Of a stretch of 64,000 nucleotides of DNA, positions 25,416 to 39,217 are shown in pieces. Position numbers and translations under genes: made by a program. The stretch is from Apostichopus japonicus (lineage: Eukaryota > Echinodermata > Holothuroidea > Aspidochirotida > Stichopodidae): NCBI RefSeq assembly GCF_037975245.1, contig NC_092568.1, positions 3,164,001 to 3,228,000 on the forward strand, in the 5' to 3' direction. The notes under the pieces are model-generated. The model was not told where the DNA came from and ran no database searches. It saw only the letters and a program-made list of their open reading frames with translations. How positions within the stretch are numbered: the stretch's first letter is position 1; each line of letters begins with the position of its first letter.

Positions 25416-27228
25416 ATATGTCAAAATCACTATTGGACCTGTCTAAGTCATCAAAGCTCCTTCAAATGTTCAAATGTTACTGTATGAAGGTAGATATTTT
25501 TTTAAGGCTATTTCAAAGCTGCATATTGTGATAAACTTAGTATTATCACAATCTGGTGGCATCTAGTGGAGGTAAAACTAATCCACCAGGAAGATGATGT
25601 ATGATATTATTTCCCAGTCCTCACGGTATAAAACAAAATATGAATAATAAACCATTACATATAACTTTGTGTAAAATTAACATCCAGTTTTTGTAATACA
25701 TGAAACATCTGTAGCTGTAATCCTGCCAAACTTATATATGACTTCTAAGACCAATTACAAAAATTATATAATTACTCTTCAATGGCACTTGTCACATCAA
25801 TATATAATCCTTGATATTCATTAACTATATAAAATTATGACAAAAAAGAAATATTAACTAAACTGTTTTTTTGTTAAAACTCCTCTTTTGGACATTGCAT
25901 TTTTATGGCAATTACCCAAACCATCCACAAAAAAAAGCTATTTTCGTCCAGGAGAGCTAGATAAGGCAGAAACATATTTTACAGAAAAGCTCAAACATGA
26001 AACACAAAGTATACAAATGACTGCCACAAATGAAAATACATGAAGGAAGTTTGTGGCTGAATGTATATTGCTCAGTAATTGATTTCAGCTGTCTTCTACA
26101 AACAGTTGACCCTGGAGGGAAAACAATGTTGTCAACTAAATGATACCTGGACTTATGGAAAGTGAGCAAATGCTCTCTGGCTATTTCAGTTCCAAATGGA
26201 TTTGCAGATCAACTTGGATAGGAAATTACTCTGCTTTCTAAAAGTGCTTTGCTTGTGGCACTCCCTCTTGATCTTCCTGAAAAGGGGGGATGAGAGGACA
26301 ATCCAATTTTTTTTTCTTAACACAAATGGAAACAACAAAATTGTCCCAGAGCAGAGTACAAGAAAGTCACTTCCAATACCATTTGATGACCTAAACACAT
26401 AACTTTAGAAAATGAACATAAAAAAAAGTAAAATTTAATAGCTTAAAACCTTTGGAAAAGCAAAGAAAAGTTGGAACTTCTGTTTAAACTTATATGAAGT
26501 ATGAACGAATGGTTTTCATTTATTTTTTATGAGGAAAGACAACTCTAGTACTTAAATGAAGCCACGAAGGAGAGACTCTTTACCACAAAAAACATAGACT
26601 ATAACCAGCATCTGCCACACCTAGTAACATCAATTAAACACATGTAAATTGAAATTGAGAACGATTTATTTCCACTTCACCCTAACATATAAGCAAAGTG
26701 AACATATAACATTTGAATATACAATACACTACATTCCATAATAATTAAACAAATATACAAATGATGTGAAGTGGGGGAGACCTGGCAGAAGCAGAGCTTA
26801 TCAAGGCCAGGCCACCAACAAACAACACACACAACCCACAACCACCCACCAAAACATAGGAAAAGAAACTAGAAACTTTACATGTGCATGTATGATGATT
26901 ACATAGAAATCAGAGAATATCTGATGTTCAACTAATCTATTTGATCAATATACAGCTGTCATTACTATATCTCACCACCAAGTAATCCTTGGCACAGCCA
27001 TTTATTTAAGTAATTGATACCAGCGATAAGCCAGTTCTAGTGATCCTTGCCATATGGGAATAATGAATGTTTAACATTGTGTACAAGAGTTATTAAGTTT
27101 TGACCACATACCACTTTTTGAAGAGATTAAGGATGAAGTTCTGGTACTCACTAAGGTCAATCTAAACATTTGGTGAAAAGTTCAACCACCTTTACCTTTG
27201 AAGGAAATTGTGTAAACAGCTTTTATCT

Positions 27229-27307
27229 GAGTACCAAGTACTTCAGAGTACTTGAGGTTCTGAGTACCAAGTACTTCAGAGTACTCAAGGTTCTGAGTAC
27301 CAAGTAT
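27229..27307. repeat. 33-bp tandem repeat, 2.4 units, internally palindromic
   Basis: Units start gagtaccaagtacttcagag at 27229, 27262 and 27295, so the period is exactly 33. Each unit contains the perfect dyad aagtacttcagagtactt. Confidence 0.9.
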
Positions 27308-27929
27308 GATTGTCAGAATACTCCTTTATTAGATCTGTGTACTGAATAGCAGTGTCAGATTACAGCAGCATTAGAACCTGTGTACACAAAATGATTACTT
27401 TGCATGAGAGCACTTTGGTTTATTTTAAATACAGTAAGAAAAAATGCATGTACCTGCTCACTGTCAATATATGCAAATGATATTGTTGAATGTGCTACAT
27501 TGTTCGGACAATGTTCCTGCTCCCCAAGTCAGAATGTCTCAAATTATCAGAAAATTTCTGAAAACTGGGATGACAAAGTGATGGCACGCATCATCCTGAC
27601 ACATAAGAATGCCTGGGTTTTAGAACTTTGCATTTTAAATAGGTTAACAGTAAATAGTAAGTGTTGCTGAGCATTTACAATTATTAGGATTGAGTATGAT
27701 GTATTACTACTAGCTGATTAAATGTTCATTTTGTTAAAACCTCTAGAGGGATTCTTGCGTTTGAGTTAAAAGCAATTTTACTGTGAGTATTATTCAGTGG
27801 CTTTGGAAGAATGTCTAGAAAGGGCTAAATGCTAAAACTACACTCTAACAAAGACGAAACTTAGCTTTGGCGACCACAAAGCATGGTCCTATAGAGACAC
27901 TTTCTAATACACATTCTATCGTTATCAGC

Positions 27930-28153
27930 CATGGTATTTCTATTCTATTATGGTGGATTACCAATGGGGATCTCCCTCCAGCCCTAAATCAACAGAGGGC
28001 ACTATCATATCCGTCCTTTCTAATTCTGCAAAAACTAGACAAGCTGCAATCTCTGAAATCTCTGAGAATTCCTTTGAGGAATCCCAGACAGACACTTCTG
28101 GGGAAAGTACCTGCACATTCTCAAATTCACATAGCGAGACACATCAGAACTAA
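27930..28153 (+). CDS. possible Ser/Thr/Glu-rich coding block, unrecognised
   Basis: After an AG (cgttatcag) the plus strand is open for about 75 codons. It includes DYQWGSPSSPKSTEG and ENSFEESQTDTSGEST and ends HSETHQN with a stop. The composition resembles disordered regions of regulatory proteins. No donor, polyadenylation signal or partner exon was found. It lies inside the inferred bHLH-PAS intron on the opposite strand, so it may be a chance frame. Confidence 0.2.
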
Positions 28154-31138
28154 GATACAGTATTTATCACTCATAACTAGGTCATCATTTTAGGAATGAA
28201 ATGGTCTACACAGTTCATTTGGCAACTTTACACACCTCTGGTCGTTAACCAATCAGAAAGCTTCTTTGAGCTGTTTCAATCATGTCCACTAAACTGTTTG
28301 TTAACTTGAGCATCAGTATAATAGTATCCAAGTCTCCGAAATGGAATACATATGGACTTGCAATTCTTCACATAATTATTGAAGACAAGTTCTTTTCCAA
28401 CATATTTTTACAACTAGCACAAAGACTGAGATATGTTACTGCACTATACCAGGTGTTTGGACCCAGAGCCGTATCTACTACGGCACTGTTAGGACCGATA
28501 TGACAGAATCCTCGGCAGTCAATGGTCAATGGGAGTAAATTATTCCCATGAGAAGTTCCATATTCCATCATCATCAGCTGCTCTATTTCATGTGATATCT
28601 ATACTTTCATGATATCTATACTTTCACCCATGATCAGCGGTAAACTCCTGACACAGCTGGTAATTGTCATGAAGACCGAACCAGAATAGTTCACAAATAC
28701 ACACTTTCTGCAGCTATTTTTAGATTTTATCTCTTCTTATCTAAGGACAATCTTCCTAACATTTGTCAGTAGCACAATTGAACAAGGTTATCCATTGCGG
28801 TCATTAAGTCACCGTTGGACTCAACCTGGTCACTTCAACTACAATCCATGTCAAACTTGACGATTATGTGATGGTAAAATCCTTCATTTGAATTTCATAA
28901 GAGCAAAAGTGCATTAAACCGGACACTTTTTACTAAGTGAATTGATCCATGTAAACACTGGTATTTGAACTTCAGAGCAAATGCTTGAAAAAGTGGTCCC
29001 CAAATTTCCAGCAATACCAGCTATTAAACCTACTGGAGTATATAATTCAAATTAATTTACATACTGTAAGATAAACTTTCTTGAAGAAGACATGGAGCAT
29101 CATATTTTCAAAAAACAATTTTCTTAAAATCTGAAAAATAACATAACCACCTAAGTACTGTGTATTTTCTCCCAAATCTCCTCCCACCCCCCCCCCCCTT
29201 TGAAAATATGAATTAATATTTATTCTATAATAAGGAAAAGGAGGCTGCATATATTAAATGTTAAATACTGTTCAGCTAAACAAACATATTCCAAAACAAT
29301 ACTGCTACCTGTAAGTATTCAAAGTGATTCCCTACCCAATGCAAGCTTTCAAAGGAGAGAGGATATTTCATCATACTAATCTGATATAGAAATAAACCAA
29401 TGAAGTAATTTTGTACCAAAGGGTGGTAGCAAAGGATACATTTAGGAAAAGAATAAAGAGAAACTTAATTCAAGCAACAACATAGACCGTGTGAACTCAA
29501 GTGAATTTCTTAAATGCTTGTGACAGTATCCTTTGTAAGGGTGCAAATGTTTGCTAACAATGTGGGTGTGTGGGTGGGTGGTGTATGATACATGATAATT
29601 AATCTACTGATTGACAAAGCTCAGTAGGTGCTTGTGGTTATTTGTCTAACACCTTTCATTATCCACCAATTTCCTGACATATTTCTACTTTCATGGACAG
29701 AATCATAAGCAAGGTAACAATTTTACATATAACTCCAAAAGAACCTGCTTAGAAAATGAGCAACCAAAAAGTTTTAAGTTTCTGGACATCTCTATAGCAC
29801 AAACTGGCTTTTGGAAGGAGTAAAATGGATTATACCATAGTTCTCTGCATAAATTTCAAGCATATTGCTTCGAATTTAGGCAGTATTTACAAGTCATATC
29901 AAGTTGTTTTCTAGTCAATGGTAGACTGTCATAACTATGTAATTTACATTCTCACCAAACTAAGTTACTTGAGAAATTGATATTTAAGACATCTAAGAGC
30001 TGACATTGGGCTAAAACTGTTAACTGGATAGACATGAAGAGTAATCCTGCTTCATCGTATACATATAAATGTGGCCTTGCAAACATTACGACTTCCAGGT
30101 CGATTTTTAATAGTTCACATCCAAAAATGTGAAAACTTAGAGAGGTATAGAAAGAGATATTTGCCTCATTTCAAGCTGTTGTTACTCCACTATGTTCGCT
30201 ATCAAACATATTCATAATTATATCATACCAACAAGCGAGTGACATCTGCTTTGGTTCTGAACATGCTTAAATTTAAAAAAAAAAATTTTGAAACTTGTAT
30301 GACAGGCACATCCCGGGCAAAGAAATGGAAATTAATGGCAAAAGACTATAACTTTTAGCTCAGTTGGTAGGAATATTTATTTCTATTCCTAAACCTGGAG
30401 TCGCTTGTTGTATCCTGTTCCTCCAATTATTTTCTTTGCAGAAACATTTCATTTCATCCATGCATGCATGCCATCCCTTTTACACTACTAGGGTTTACTT
30501 TTTAAGTTTGTAATGCTGTTAACAATTTATATAAGAGACCTTAAGTGGTGTCATTTTGTGAGTACAAATTAAGGGGACACTGGCTGGCTCCAGGATTGAT
30601 TATAACAAAGTTATATCAAAAGAGATATCTTAAGATCAATGAAAAGACTGAGAGAAATATGCTTCCATATTCCATAGAAAAACAATGTTTGTTAAATATA
30701 AATAGACAGTGTGTGTAGAGAAGCACATAAATGCACTTCAGGCTAGATATTCATACTTTGTGAAAGGACATGAGTAGTGGAAAAATCTTCAATGCCATAC
30801 AAAGGGTAGTAGGGTCATTAATTGCTTTGAAGATTTTCCTTGCCAACAGCAGTTGCAACTCTGTTTAATCTTGCTAATCCCAGGGCTATATATGGTGACT
30901 TCATTTATTTGTGGCTTTTGCAATTTAGGTTATGAATATGATGGCACAGCATTTATATTTTTGAGGAAAAAATTTAGTTGTCATTATAGATATAAAGCTC
31001 CAGAAAGTTCACTGTAGTTCTCTCATATCCCCCTGGATGGAAGAGATTTTCTGTTCCAATTAGATTTTCGAAAGGGTATGAACTCGATGAAGACATAGGA
31101 CGTAATTTTAAGAAAATGCAGACTTTAATAATAAATAG

Positions 31139-31309
31139 CAGGCCTCGACAAATATTTTTAAAAGTACTCGCCATTTGGGAGACCGTGACTAAAAAGTCAC
31201 TCGTCAACGAGTCACTCGCCAAAATGTTGAGCGTAGTGCATTTTCTATTCGCCAAAGATAAAATTCTACTCGCCAATGGCGAGTTGGCAACCGTATTTTT
31301 CAAGGCCTG
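31139..31309. mobile_element. 171-bp small hAT-like MITE
   Basis: The ends CAGGCCTCGACAAATA and, inverted, CAGGCCTTGAAAAATA form terminal inverted repeats. The 8-bp flanks ATAAATAG (31131-31138) and ATAGATAA (31310-31317) could be a decayed target duplication. The interior has several actcgcca motifs, including the palindrome actcgccaatggcgagt. Reading frames on both strands here come from the repeat. Confidence 0.5.
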
Positions 31310-32843
31310 ATAGATAATACACTTGACTAAAATATTTGATTTTTGTTTTGTAAAATTTTACATTACAAGTTTTACTCATGTGCTCCTACTTGTGAGTCAG
31401 CAATAATTATGATCATTTTAACTTTTAACCCCATGCAAAAGTTCAATGGATTGAGACTGTATGCAGGCCTACAGTACTCTATAATGCTCTGAAAGCACAA
31501 GTCTTATATGTGTATTATATGTATGGTTCAGATGTGTATGGTTATATGTGTTTGGTTCTGATGACCAAATACCATTTGAGAGAAGATCTTGTTTATCAAT
31601 AATCACAGGTCAGTTGAGACACTGAAATGAAACAAAGCAGCATTGAGACCTTGATTCCCATTTTCCAATATATACCAGCATTTAGTACAATATCTTGTAG
31701 CATGTAACAAAAGAATCAATATCATTTTAGCACCGTTTGATCTCAAAGCATTGAAGCCCTGTTTACACTTGAGAAATAGCCAATTATGATAGTAGACATA
31801 AAAAGCAATATAAGTGTATGGTTTTGTTTCTTTCTTCTTGTTAACAAACCTCACCTTCCTGTTCATTATTCATATTATTCAATAAGCACCGGGGGGGGGG
31901 GGGAGGGGGGAGGCTGATACTGAGCATATATGCAAGGTCTAATGTAAACATACATAATTGAGGGCTCCTCTGGAAAGCAGTGCTTCTGCACTAAGCAGGA
32001 CTACCCTCATTAAAGATGACAATAATATAAAAAAAATAATAATACTACAGAGGTTCAAAAGGTTATTTCCTTGCCCAACACTGAGGTAGGGATCTCATTT
32101 AAGATGTAATGAGGTCTTATTTGTGTGATAATTAGGACACCTAGTTAAATATTTCTTTTTCTTCCTGGCCCTTTGCCAGTTAAGACGTCTCTCATGTTGC
32201 ACATTTACTTTGATTTGTTACATGTCTTGTGATACTTCTACCATGCACTGGAATGAATTATATTTCTGCATGTTATGGTCACTGTTATCACATGCCTCAT
32301 GGAGAGTTTCTTGCTGTGCAGTCTAAAGGTTCGGGCCAAAAACAAATACTTACTGTCCCTTACCAAAGAACTAAATTGATTGAATTTGATTCCCTCAAGG
32401 TTTAGCATCTGTCGTGACACAAATAGACTCACATTCGGTATTTAAACTTACATTCCTTTACTAAGACTGCTTTATCGATCAGAAACTGTGACTTTAATGC
32501 CCTTAAACATAGCCTGCTATTCCTCCAAAATATGATGGAATCGGGAAAAAATTGTAATCAATATATACAGTAGCTGTCTGTAGTCTTTTAAGAAGCAACT
32601 TATAATCAATTGCACAATAGTTGGTTTTATATATTTAAGCTAACATTTTACAATACCATATACTTTGGCATTAGTGTTAACTTGGAATGGGTATTCTTAT
32701 TTTCGAATGTTTGGAGCCAAAAAAATGTGATTTAACACAATTATCTCAAGACTAAACTGGTCGAAGACTACACTTTAAGTTTGACTTGAGGCTGCAACTT
32801 CCGCTAGAAAAGGACACCCCTCCATTATTTTCATCCTGCAGTG

Positions 32844-33089
32844 CTATGAAAGAAAAACAGAGGAGCCTGATCGAGCGAACCAAATTTCAGAGTTCTGGGC
32901 TTCATCATCACTGAAAAACACTTCAGGAACACTGTCAGTGAATGGATGACCATGTTGCCCAAATAACATGATAAGAACATACACACCTATAACATAATAG
33001 GGAGAAACGATGTCTCTCTGACGGACTCTATGTTCCATTCCTGGTAGCCTCTGAACTGGCCTGGCGCTCTTCATTATGAATAACAACAA
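32844..33089 (-). CDS. possible coding block with a membrane segment, unrecognised
   Basis: The minus-strand frame includes RLPGMEHRVRQRDIVSP followed by a hydrophobic stretch YYVIGVYVLIMLFG and an acidic tail VPEVFFSDDEAQNS. The last codons (SSVFLS) form a polypyrimidine tract ending in an acceptor-like AG, so any exon must end earlier, and no consensus donor is evident. This is a single-pass-like segment of unknown identity. Confidence 0.25.
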   Translation of the reverse strand: MLLFIMKSARPVQRLPGMEHRVRQRDIVSPYYVIGVYVLIMLFGQHGHPFTDSVPEVFFSDDEAQNSEIWFARSGSSVFLS

Positions 33090-36000
33090 TTCCTTAATTA
33101 ACTCAGATAATGCAGACCTACAGGGAGAGGTACTTAGCTTGTAGCTTAAAAATGGAATATTATTGCTCTGCTATCTGAATTAAATTGCAAAAACTATAAA
33201 TATTCTGCTTTAAAATTTAAATGCTTACTGTCAATCAAATTAATGATCCATTGAGGAAACATAATATCATCCATCTTGAACCCTTAACATGTTTCCTTCC
33301 AAAAACAATAACGTGTCTTAACTGCATGTGTTGCCCTGCTCTATATACTGTACAGTCCAGACTTGTATGCAAATGCATTATGACCAATTAGTTAAATTAT
33401 AATATAGATAAAGTCCTGTTAGAAGGGAAAAAAAAAAACTTGTCTTCAACTGGAGAGAAAATTTCAGTAGCAAAATCGGTTGTCATTCCCCAGATGAAAT
33501 TCAGATGTATACAGCCATATATCATCATCTCTTTTCCTTTTCCAGGCAGCGTTTTCAATTTTGCAAGACTTTACGTTGGTGTTACCCAACACACTACAGT
33601 AGATGATGACTGAACTCTGATTCTGACTCTGTCCTAATGTTTGGACTCTTGTTGGATCTAATCTTTCAAAGAATTACATCCTTGGCAATGAGGAATTTGT
33701 TACTGCATGGGCATCATAAATAAAGCCTCTTCATTAAAATAACACAAATTTCTCGGAGCTGTACACGTATGAAAGCTTAAATGGTTCTTTAAGAGGCAGG
33801 TCAACAATGCTCAGATATGATTCTCTCTCCAAACAACAGTAAAATACAACAAAGAAGAAACCTACTTCATGTTTCTCAAAAGACTTTGATGACTCTTTTA
33901 TTCCTTTTCTCTATATAATTTCCAACTATCAGAACCTCAGTGGAACACTGGCTATCCCATTACAAGAGCACATCAGTATAATAAAATAGGAGTAAATCCA
34001 GTGCCACATATAACACTGGTTATCCATAATACTTTGATAAGGAGACAACAGCTGCTACTAGGCATGTCCACTGTTGGCCTTATCTAGAGCACATACACTA
34101 CTTACTCCCCAGACTATACTGTTACATGGTAAGTCAATAGTATGTTACATAACAACAGTCCAGGTATGTAGACATACTGGCCCACATACAGTCACTGGTC
34201 AAGGTTATTTGACTCACAATACAATAGCACCATGGTACAGCCTCTGTTATTATTACTAGTGGTGGAAGTGGTTTATCTGTGACTGCCATATTGTTGTAAT
34301 AGAATTGGTTGACATATTCTTCACACCTCAATTCACTGACCAATGATGATATGTCCCAGGTCTATTCAATGCTTGTATTGTGGCTCAGTGTGTTTTGTGA
34401 CAAACCTCTCTTATTATGGGTGGGTGCAATGGGAATTTTAGTTGTGGAATAAATCTTGGTAATATGAGTTATTCTCACGTTATTACCATACTGCTCTTGA
34501 TAACACAGTCTGACACTAGGAAGTTAGTTAACTCACTGTAGGCTATTGGTCATCGGTTTTAAAATACCCTGAAGTTTTAGTCTGTTTATTTGGTAAACAT
34601 TGTTAAAAAATTTCAGAAGTAATTTTCTGCAGTTATTCCAAGACATTGAGGACTGTTTCAAGCAATGTCTCACCTGTAGGAGAAAATATGTATTTTGAAG
34701 ATGGCAGTAAAACTGTTTTGAATTAATGATTATTACATTAACGTTGAAATTCTAAATCCAGTAAAGGGCAAAATGATTATCTCGTCTCCCTACATGTAAT
34801 GTATAGGAAGATGAAATATTGTACTTCACACCATATCAGAAATGTGGAGATGTGTGTGATTGTGTGTGATTGAGCAAAAAAGTGTCAAAAACTCTTCCAA
34901 GATTTAATTTATACCTGTTTCGCACGATAGGATAAATGTTCTCAGTAGACTACTGTAGATCAAACAATAAAAAACAAACAATATTTTTATCATGTTTTAT
35001 TTTTTTTTCATTTGCTCTATGTAAACTCTCAATGTTGCCTTTACAGGCTTAACTATAAAGGATGCACTTGGGTTTTTCTCACTTTACAATTTTGTGTGGT
35101 ATATATGCATCCTCCACTTCCCCCCCCCTCGCCCCCAGCACACATAACACAATTATCAATCAATACGATCCATGATGACATGCTACACTTAAATTGTCAA
35201 TTAAAATCCCACTTGGAGAAGTAGGTATTCTGTGTGTTGTTGACAACTATATTTCATAACAGCTTCTAATTAATGGAACAGTCTGCCTGAAACAGTCATC
35301 TGGCATCAATATGGAAGTTATACACAGATCACAGGGAAGAGTAAATCTTGGTGGCATCATATTCATGATACCAAACACCATGCAGCTTCCCCTCCCACTC
35401 TTTATCATTTCCCCTCCTCTTCTCCTTCCCCTATCCCCAAATCCTCAATTTTAAAGGCTTGGCATTGTGACGTTTTTGGTAAGTATTACAATAAATCTAG
35501 CCTGTAGACATAGCAACATTTTCACATTAAATTACAGGCCAACTATATAGAGTACTCTACACTCGTACAGAGTCCATGATACAGAAACTGCTATCTCATT
35601 AAAAGAATAACAAAGGCAGGGACCAAAGACAATTAATATTATTCAGTAACCTAAAAACTCTCTAATATTCGATTTTTAAGTTAACTGCTTCCTGTTGGAC
35701 TGCAAACGTTTGCTTTGAAAATTGGCTTCAAAGGCCTCATCACAATACACAGTAAGCCACCATTGATTATGTAATACGCATGAAATTCCATATTGATATT
35801 CCTTTAAATAACTCCTTACTTTAAGTACCAGCAAAAGTGCATGATACTTTGCTAAGGACTGGGACATGAAGCTGTGTCAAGCTGCTAGACCTGTAACTCC
35901 TTTCTATTGTTTAACTTATATAGCATCACCTTTAACACATGGAGTGTATTGTTATCCATCATCTAACATTGCGGAAAGGTTATAAAGGTTGTCTCTAGAA

Positions 36001-36986
36001 CAAGATGGAATGGGGTACATGTATTAGTTTGAAGTATTTGACACAACAGGTAGGTCTTGGGAGTGGGGAAGTCTGGAACAGACCATCAGGGCAATGGAAC
36101 AATTTATGCAATCTAGAACGGGGCCCTTCCTGCAGGATATGGTGTCAGAGAGATATTTATGATTACCAATGTCTGCCAATGATGTATTTCTAAAGTCATT
36201 TAGGATAATTATCTGAGAGTTCCCTGAAATTCAAGATTGATCAAGTAGATTTCAATCGCTTGAATTCTGAAATACGTTTTATTTTTTTCTTTCCTTCTGC
36301 TTTTTGTTTCTTTTTCTAAAGAGCAGAGAACCCTCTTGGCTAGAAAGAGATTAGACTGACTATCCAGGCCTAGTTAGTGGTGATGCCCCAAATAAAACTC
36401 AACATTAATGTCAACATAAATGTTAGCTTTCTACCTTAAAAGTATGAAAAGAAAAACAATGAGAAAAATAACAAGTTTCAGATCCATGTGGCACTTTGAC
36501 ATCACAGATCATACAAATCACAGCTCCCAGACATGACATATAAAAATGGTTATCTCCACACTGGAGCAAGAATTTTCCAAGCTGGTTGGGGAGAGTTGGT
36601 CTTCACAAATATCCCTTCTTATAAGCTAAAGACGAAAGATGGTTGGATTTGTGTCTCCTTTAAATCCAATGTATAGAAAGCTTCATGTCCCAATCATTCA
36701 CAAATGTCATAGTTCCTTCTGATGCAATGTCAGTGTACATGTAACTAAATTGACAGATAACAGTATTAAGTTGGAAGGTAAACAAAGTTACCCTTCTGGG
36801 GGGACTTCTCGAAGGTCCCCGGCAGGGACTAAAAAAAACTCAATAAATACACTAACATAAATAAGAAATACAGTATACATACTTGCCTTGCATTTTTAGA
36901 ATTCTGTATGCTACTACTGAAACTATAGTAAAGTATTACTCAAAAGACATCTTTAATAAGGCGAAAGCTAATTGGGAACTACTTAC

Positions 36987-37081
36987 ATTGCAGCATAGTA
37001 ACGGCCAGATCTTTTGGCTCCATCTCTACTCAAAACATTTCCAAACTGTTTCTTAGAGGAAGACAAAAAAACAGCTGGCAT
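36987..37081 (-). CDS. bHLH-PAS factor, N-terminal coding exon with likely start codon
   Basis: The segment encodes 31 codons beginning MPAVFLSSSKKQFGN and ending KRSGRYYAA, then two bases (AT) before a perfect donor, gtaagt. Spliced to the exon at 17221 the split codon becomes ATG, giving RYYAAM-AEKSRHAAKM without a frame break. The ATG has A at -3 and is the first Met after an upstream in-frame stop in genomic sequence. An AG (ctaaccag/A) lies just before the ATG, so this may be an internal exon, with the block at 44225-44278 upstream. The peptide is basic and Ser-rich, typical of the variable leader before a bHLH domain. The pairing with the bHLH exon rests on phase, strand, order and splice sites; a transcript would settle it. 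Confidence 0.68.
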
Positions 37082-38972
37082 TCTGGTTAGATGACTTGTA
37101 AAAGCACTCCACTTAGAAGAAATCTCCACAGAATAATATGCCACTACTTAGTAATCCTTGTGTATCTTTCTTTTCCTTGCTTTTAAAGTTTTCTTAAGAC
37201 GATAAAATATGAATTATATTCAAATATGATCACAACTTCCCTGATCATCAGAGCATTCAGGTTGCAAAACAGTAAAACAAATTGATCCAAAGATGTCTTC
37301 CTATTTTTCATCAACAGCTTTGAAAACAGTTTTTTCGAAGTTGTCAAAAGTGATACATGGTGTGCTTTCTTGTTTGACTGCACTGCAACTTTATGATATC
37401 ACAAACGGCAACAATTGTCTCACATACATTAGAGTTCTACCATGTTAGTAAATGGTTACATTCTCTGCACTGTAATTCCATGTTAACAATTTCCAATGAT
37501 CCATGGAAATCATTCTTCTTGCAAAAATTGAAAACTGGTGAATAGTTACAGGTTAAAAATGATTTCAAATACATTTTCTATCCATGCAACGTAATGACAA
37601 TTTCACTGGCTGTGTAGAATATCGAGAGAGCGAAGTAACGCACTGGTTGATTGATCGATACAAACTATAGTAAGGTGATTACACAGATCTGTATAACAAG
37701 ATTGAAAGTACCATACAATAGCCCTATCATTTTCCTCACAAACTGAAAAATGACAAGCAAATCTTTTTCTTACTAAGACACACTGACTCCCCGGACAGCA
37801 TGAGCCAAGTTAAATGTCCTTGGTAGTGACTGTGATATTTATAAATGCATTAGAGTTTGATGCCACCTATAAACTTGGCAATTATCCAAAATAAACCGCC
37901 ACAAACCCTACTTACTTCTTACATTAACCTGGGAATGTTCAGTCAAATGAACCACTTCTTTGCTTGTATCACGGAAGATTACTGTATGTTGCAATAACTG
38001 TCTGGAAATCAATCAAAGTGTAGATTCTCCTTTCAAGGTCAAAATGATAAGTAAACAATTTATATATTTTTGGTGTGACTTCTCTGCAAGGAGGAAGAGA
38101 CACAACAAATACACTCACATAAATTATGCCATACACATACCATGCTAGTGATAAACATCCCACAAATCTGCCCCAAAAAATAAGAAACTAGGATACCAGT
38201 GATGAAGAGGCCTATCCCACTTTTGACCTTGGACTCAAATACGATATCAAATGAACTTCACTTCCTGTGCATCCAATAATGCAGTGGTCTTTTGATACCA
38301 GATGTTTGATCTAATTCTAAGAATATTTAACAGACTGACTGCATTTGACCTCTTTATGACCTTTCACCTTCAGCCCCTTAGAGGAATTGTCTGGTGGAAG
38401 ATTTTGATACATTGTCTTTGTAGTTATTACTTTCTAACCATGTAAAAATTGTCCCCATTCGACGTTATCTTATAATAGAAATCTGGTTTTCAAATTCACC
38501 AGTTTCTCACCAAAAGTACAGTTTGTTCAAATGCTTCAATATGGTGATTGATGTAGTGCTGGCAAATAGGCAAAACAGGCGACTTGAAGTTAGCACTCCC
38601 ATTTCCGCAGCAAATACGCTCCACGTGTACATGCACATGTGATTGCCTATTATATAAACTTACATATCGCGAACCTATATAGCCTACTGTACCATGCCCA
38701 GTTGGTATACGTACAGCGTTGCACATAATATACTCTCAATCTCAAACCACAGTTCATAAACTGTTCTTCAAAATCGCTGAAATAAATTCACAGATCAAAT
38801 TTACAGTAAAAGGAAACTTTAAAAGTATTCGGAACACCGAAAAATTAAACTTGGCGGAATCGAAGTCAGAGCAGAATATAGTACCAAGAAGCTTAGGCTT
38901 CGCAGAACTGTCCACTTGTAAACGTTAGAGTAGCCTACATGCGAGCATTCTTCGCGTTGGAGCTGGATAGTC

Positions 38973-39217
38973 TGCGGAGTGTTAGCTCAGTGGTTAACGC
39001 TGGTACCTTCCAATCATAAGGTCCCCGGTTCGAGTCACTCCAAGATCAATGTATGTCGTCCAGTTACAGAGTTGTTGACAATTGACAATTCATAATAATG
39101 GACGTTAAATATGAATGTAAGAGACTGACTTTGGTCAGCTTGCGGCTTTGATAAGCCGATGAGGCTTCTTCGCGAGTTCCTGCTTGCAGGAGGATCTAAA
39201 ATACATACATGTTGCAA
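38973..39217 (+). mobile_element. tRNA-derived SINE
   Basis: The head gcggagtgttagctcagtgg followed by ttaacgctgg carries a good A box, and ggttcgagtcactcc is a good B box. The acceptor-like ggagtg and cactcc are complementary. A tRNA-unrelated body follows (aataatggacgttaaatatg) with a hairpin-like 3' region (gcgagttcctgcttgcagga) and the short tail aatacatacat. This is the layout of a tRNA SINE rather than a functional tRNA. Confidence 0.75.

Larger units (their letters stand above)
17222..36986 (-). other. long intron of the bHLH-PAS gene
   Basis: This is the inferred intron of about 19.8 kb between the N-terminal exon and the bHLH exon. It contains three TTAA-flanked MITEs, a DIRS remnant, a small hAT-like MITE, poly-C/poly-G runs, a 33-bp palindromic tandem repeat and two weak coding-like blocks (27930-28153 plus strand, 32844-33089 minus strand). 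The remainder is AT-rich DNA in which I recognise nothing. Confidence 0.6.

Noticed and set aside
31116-31310. Overlapping open frames on both strands
   Set aside because: They coincide with the small CAGGCCT-ended element and its repeated actcgcca motifs.
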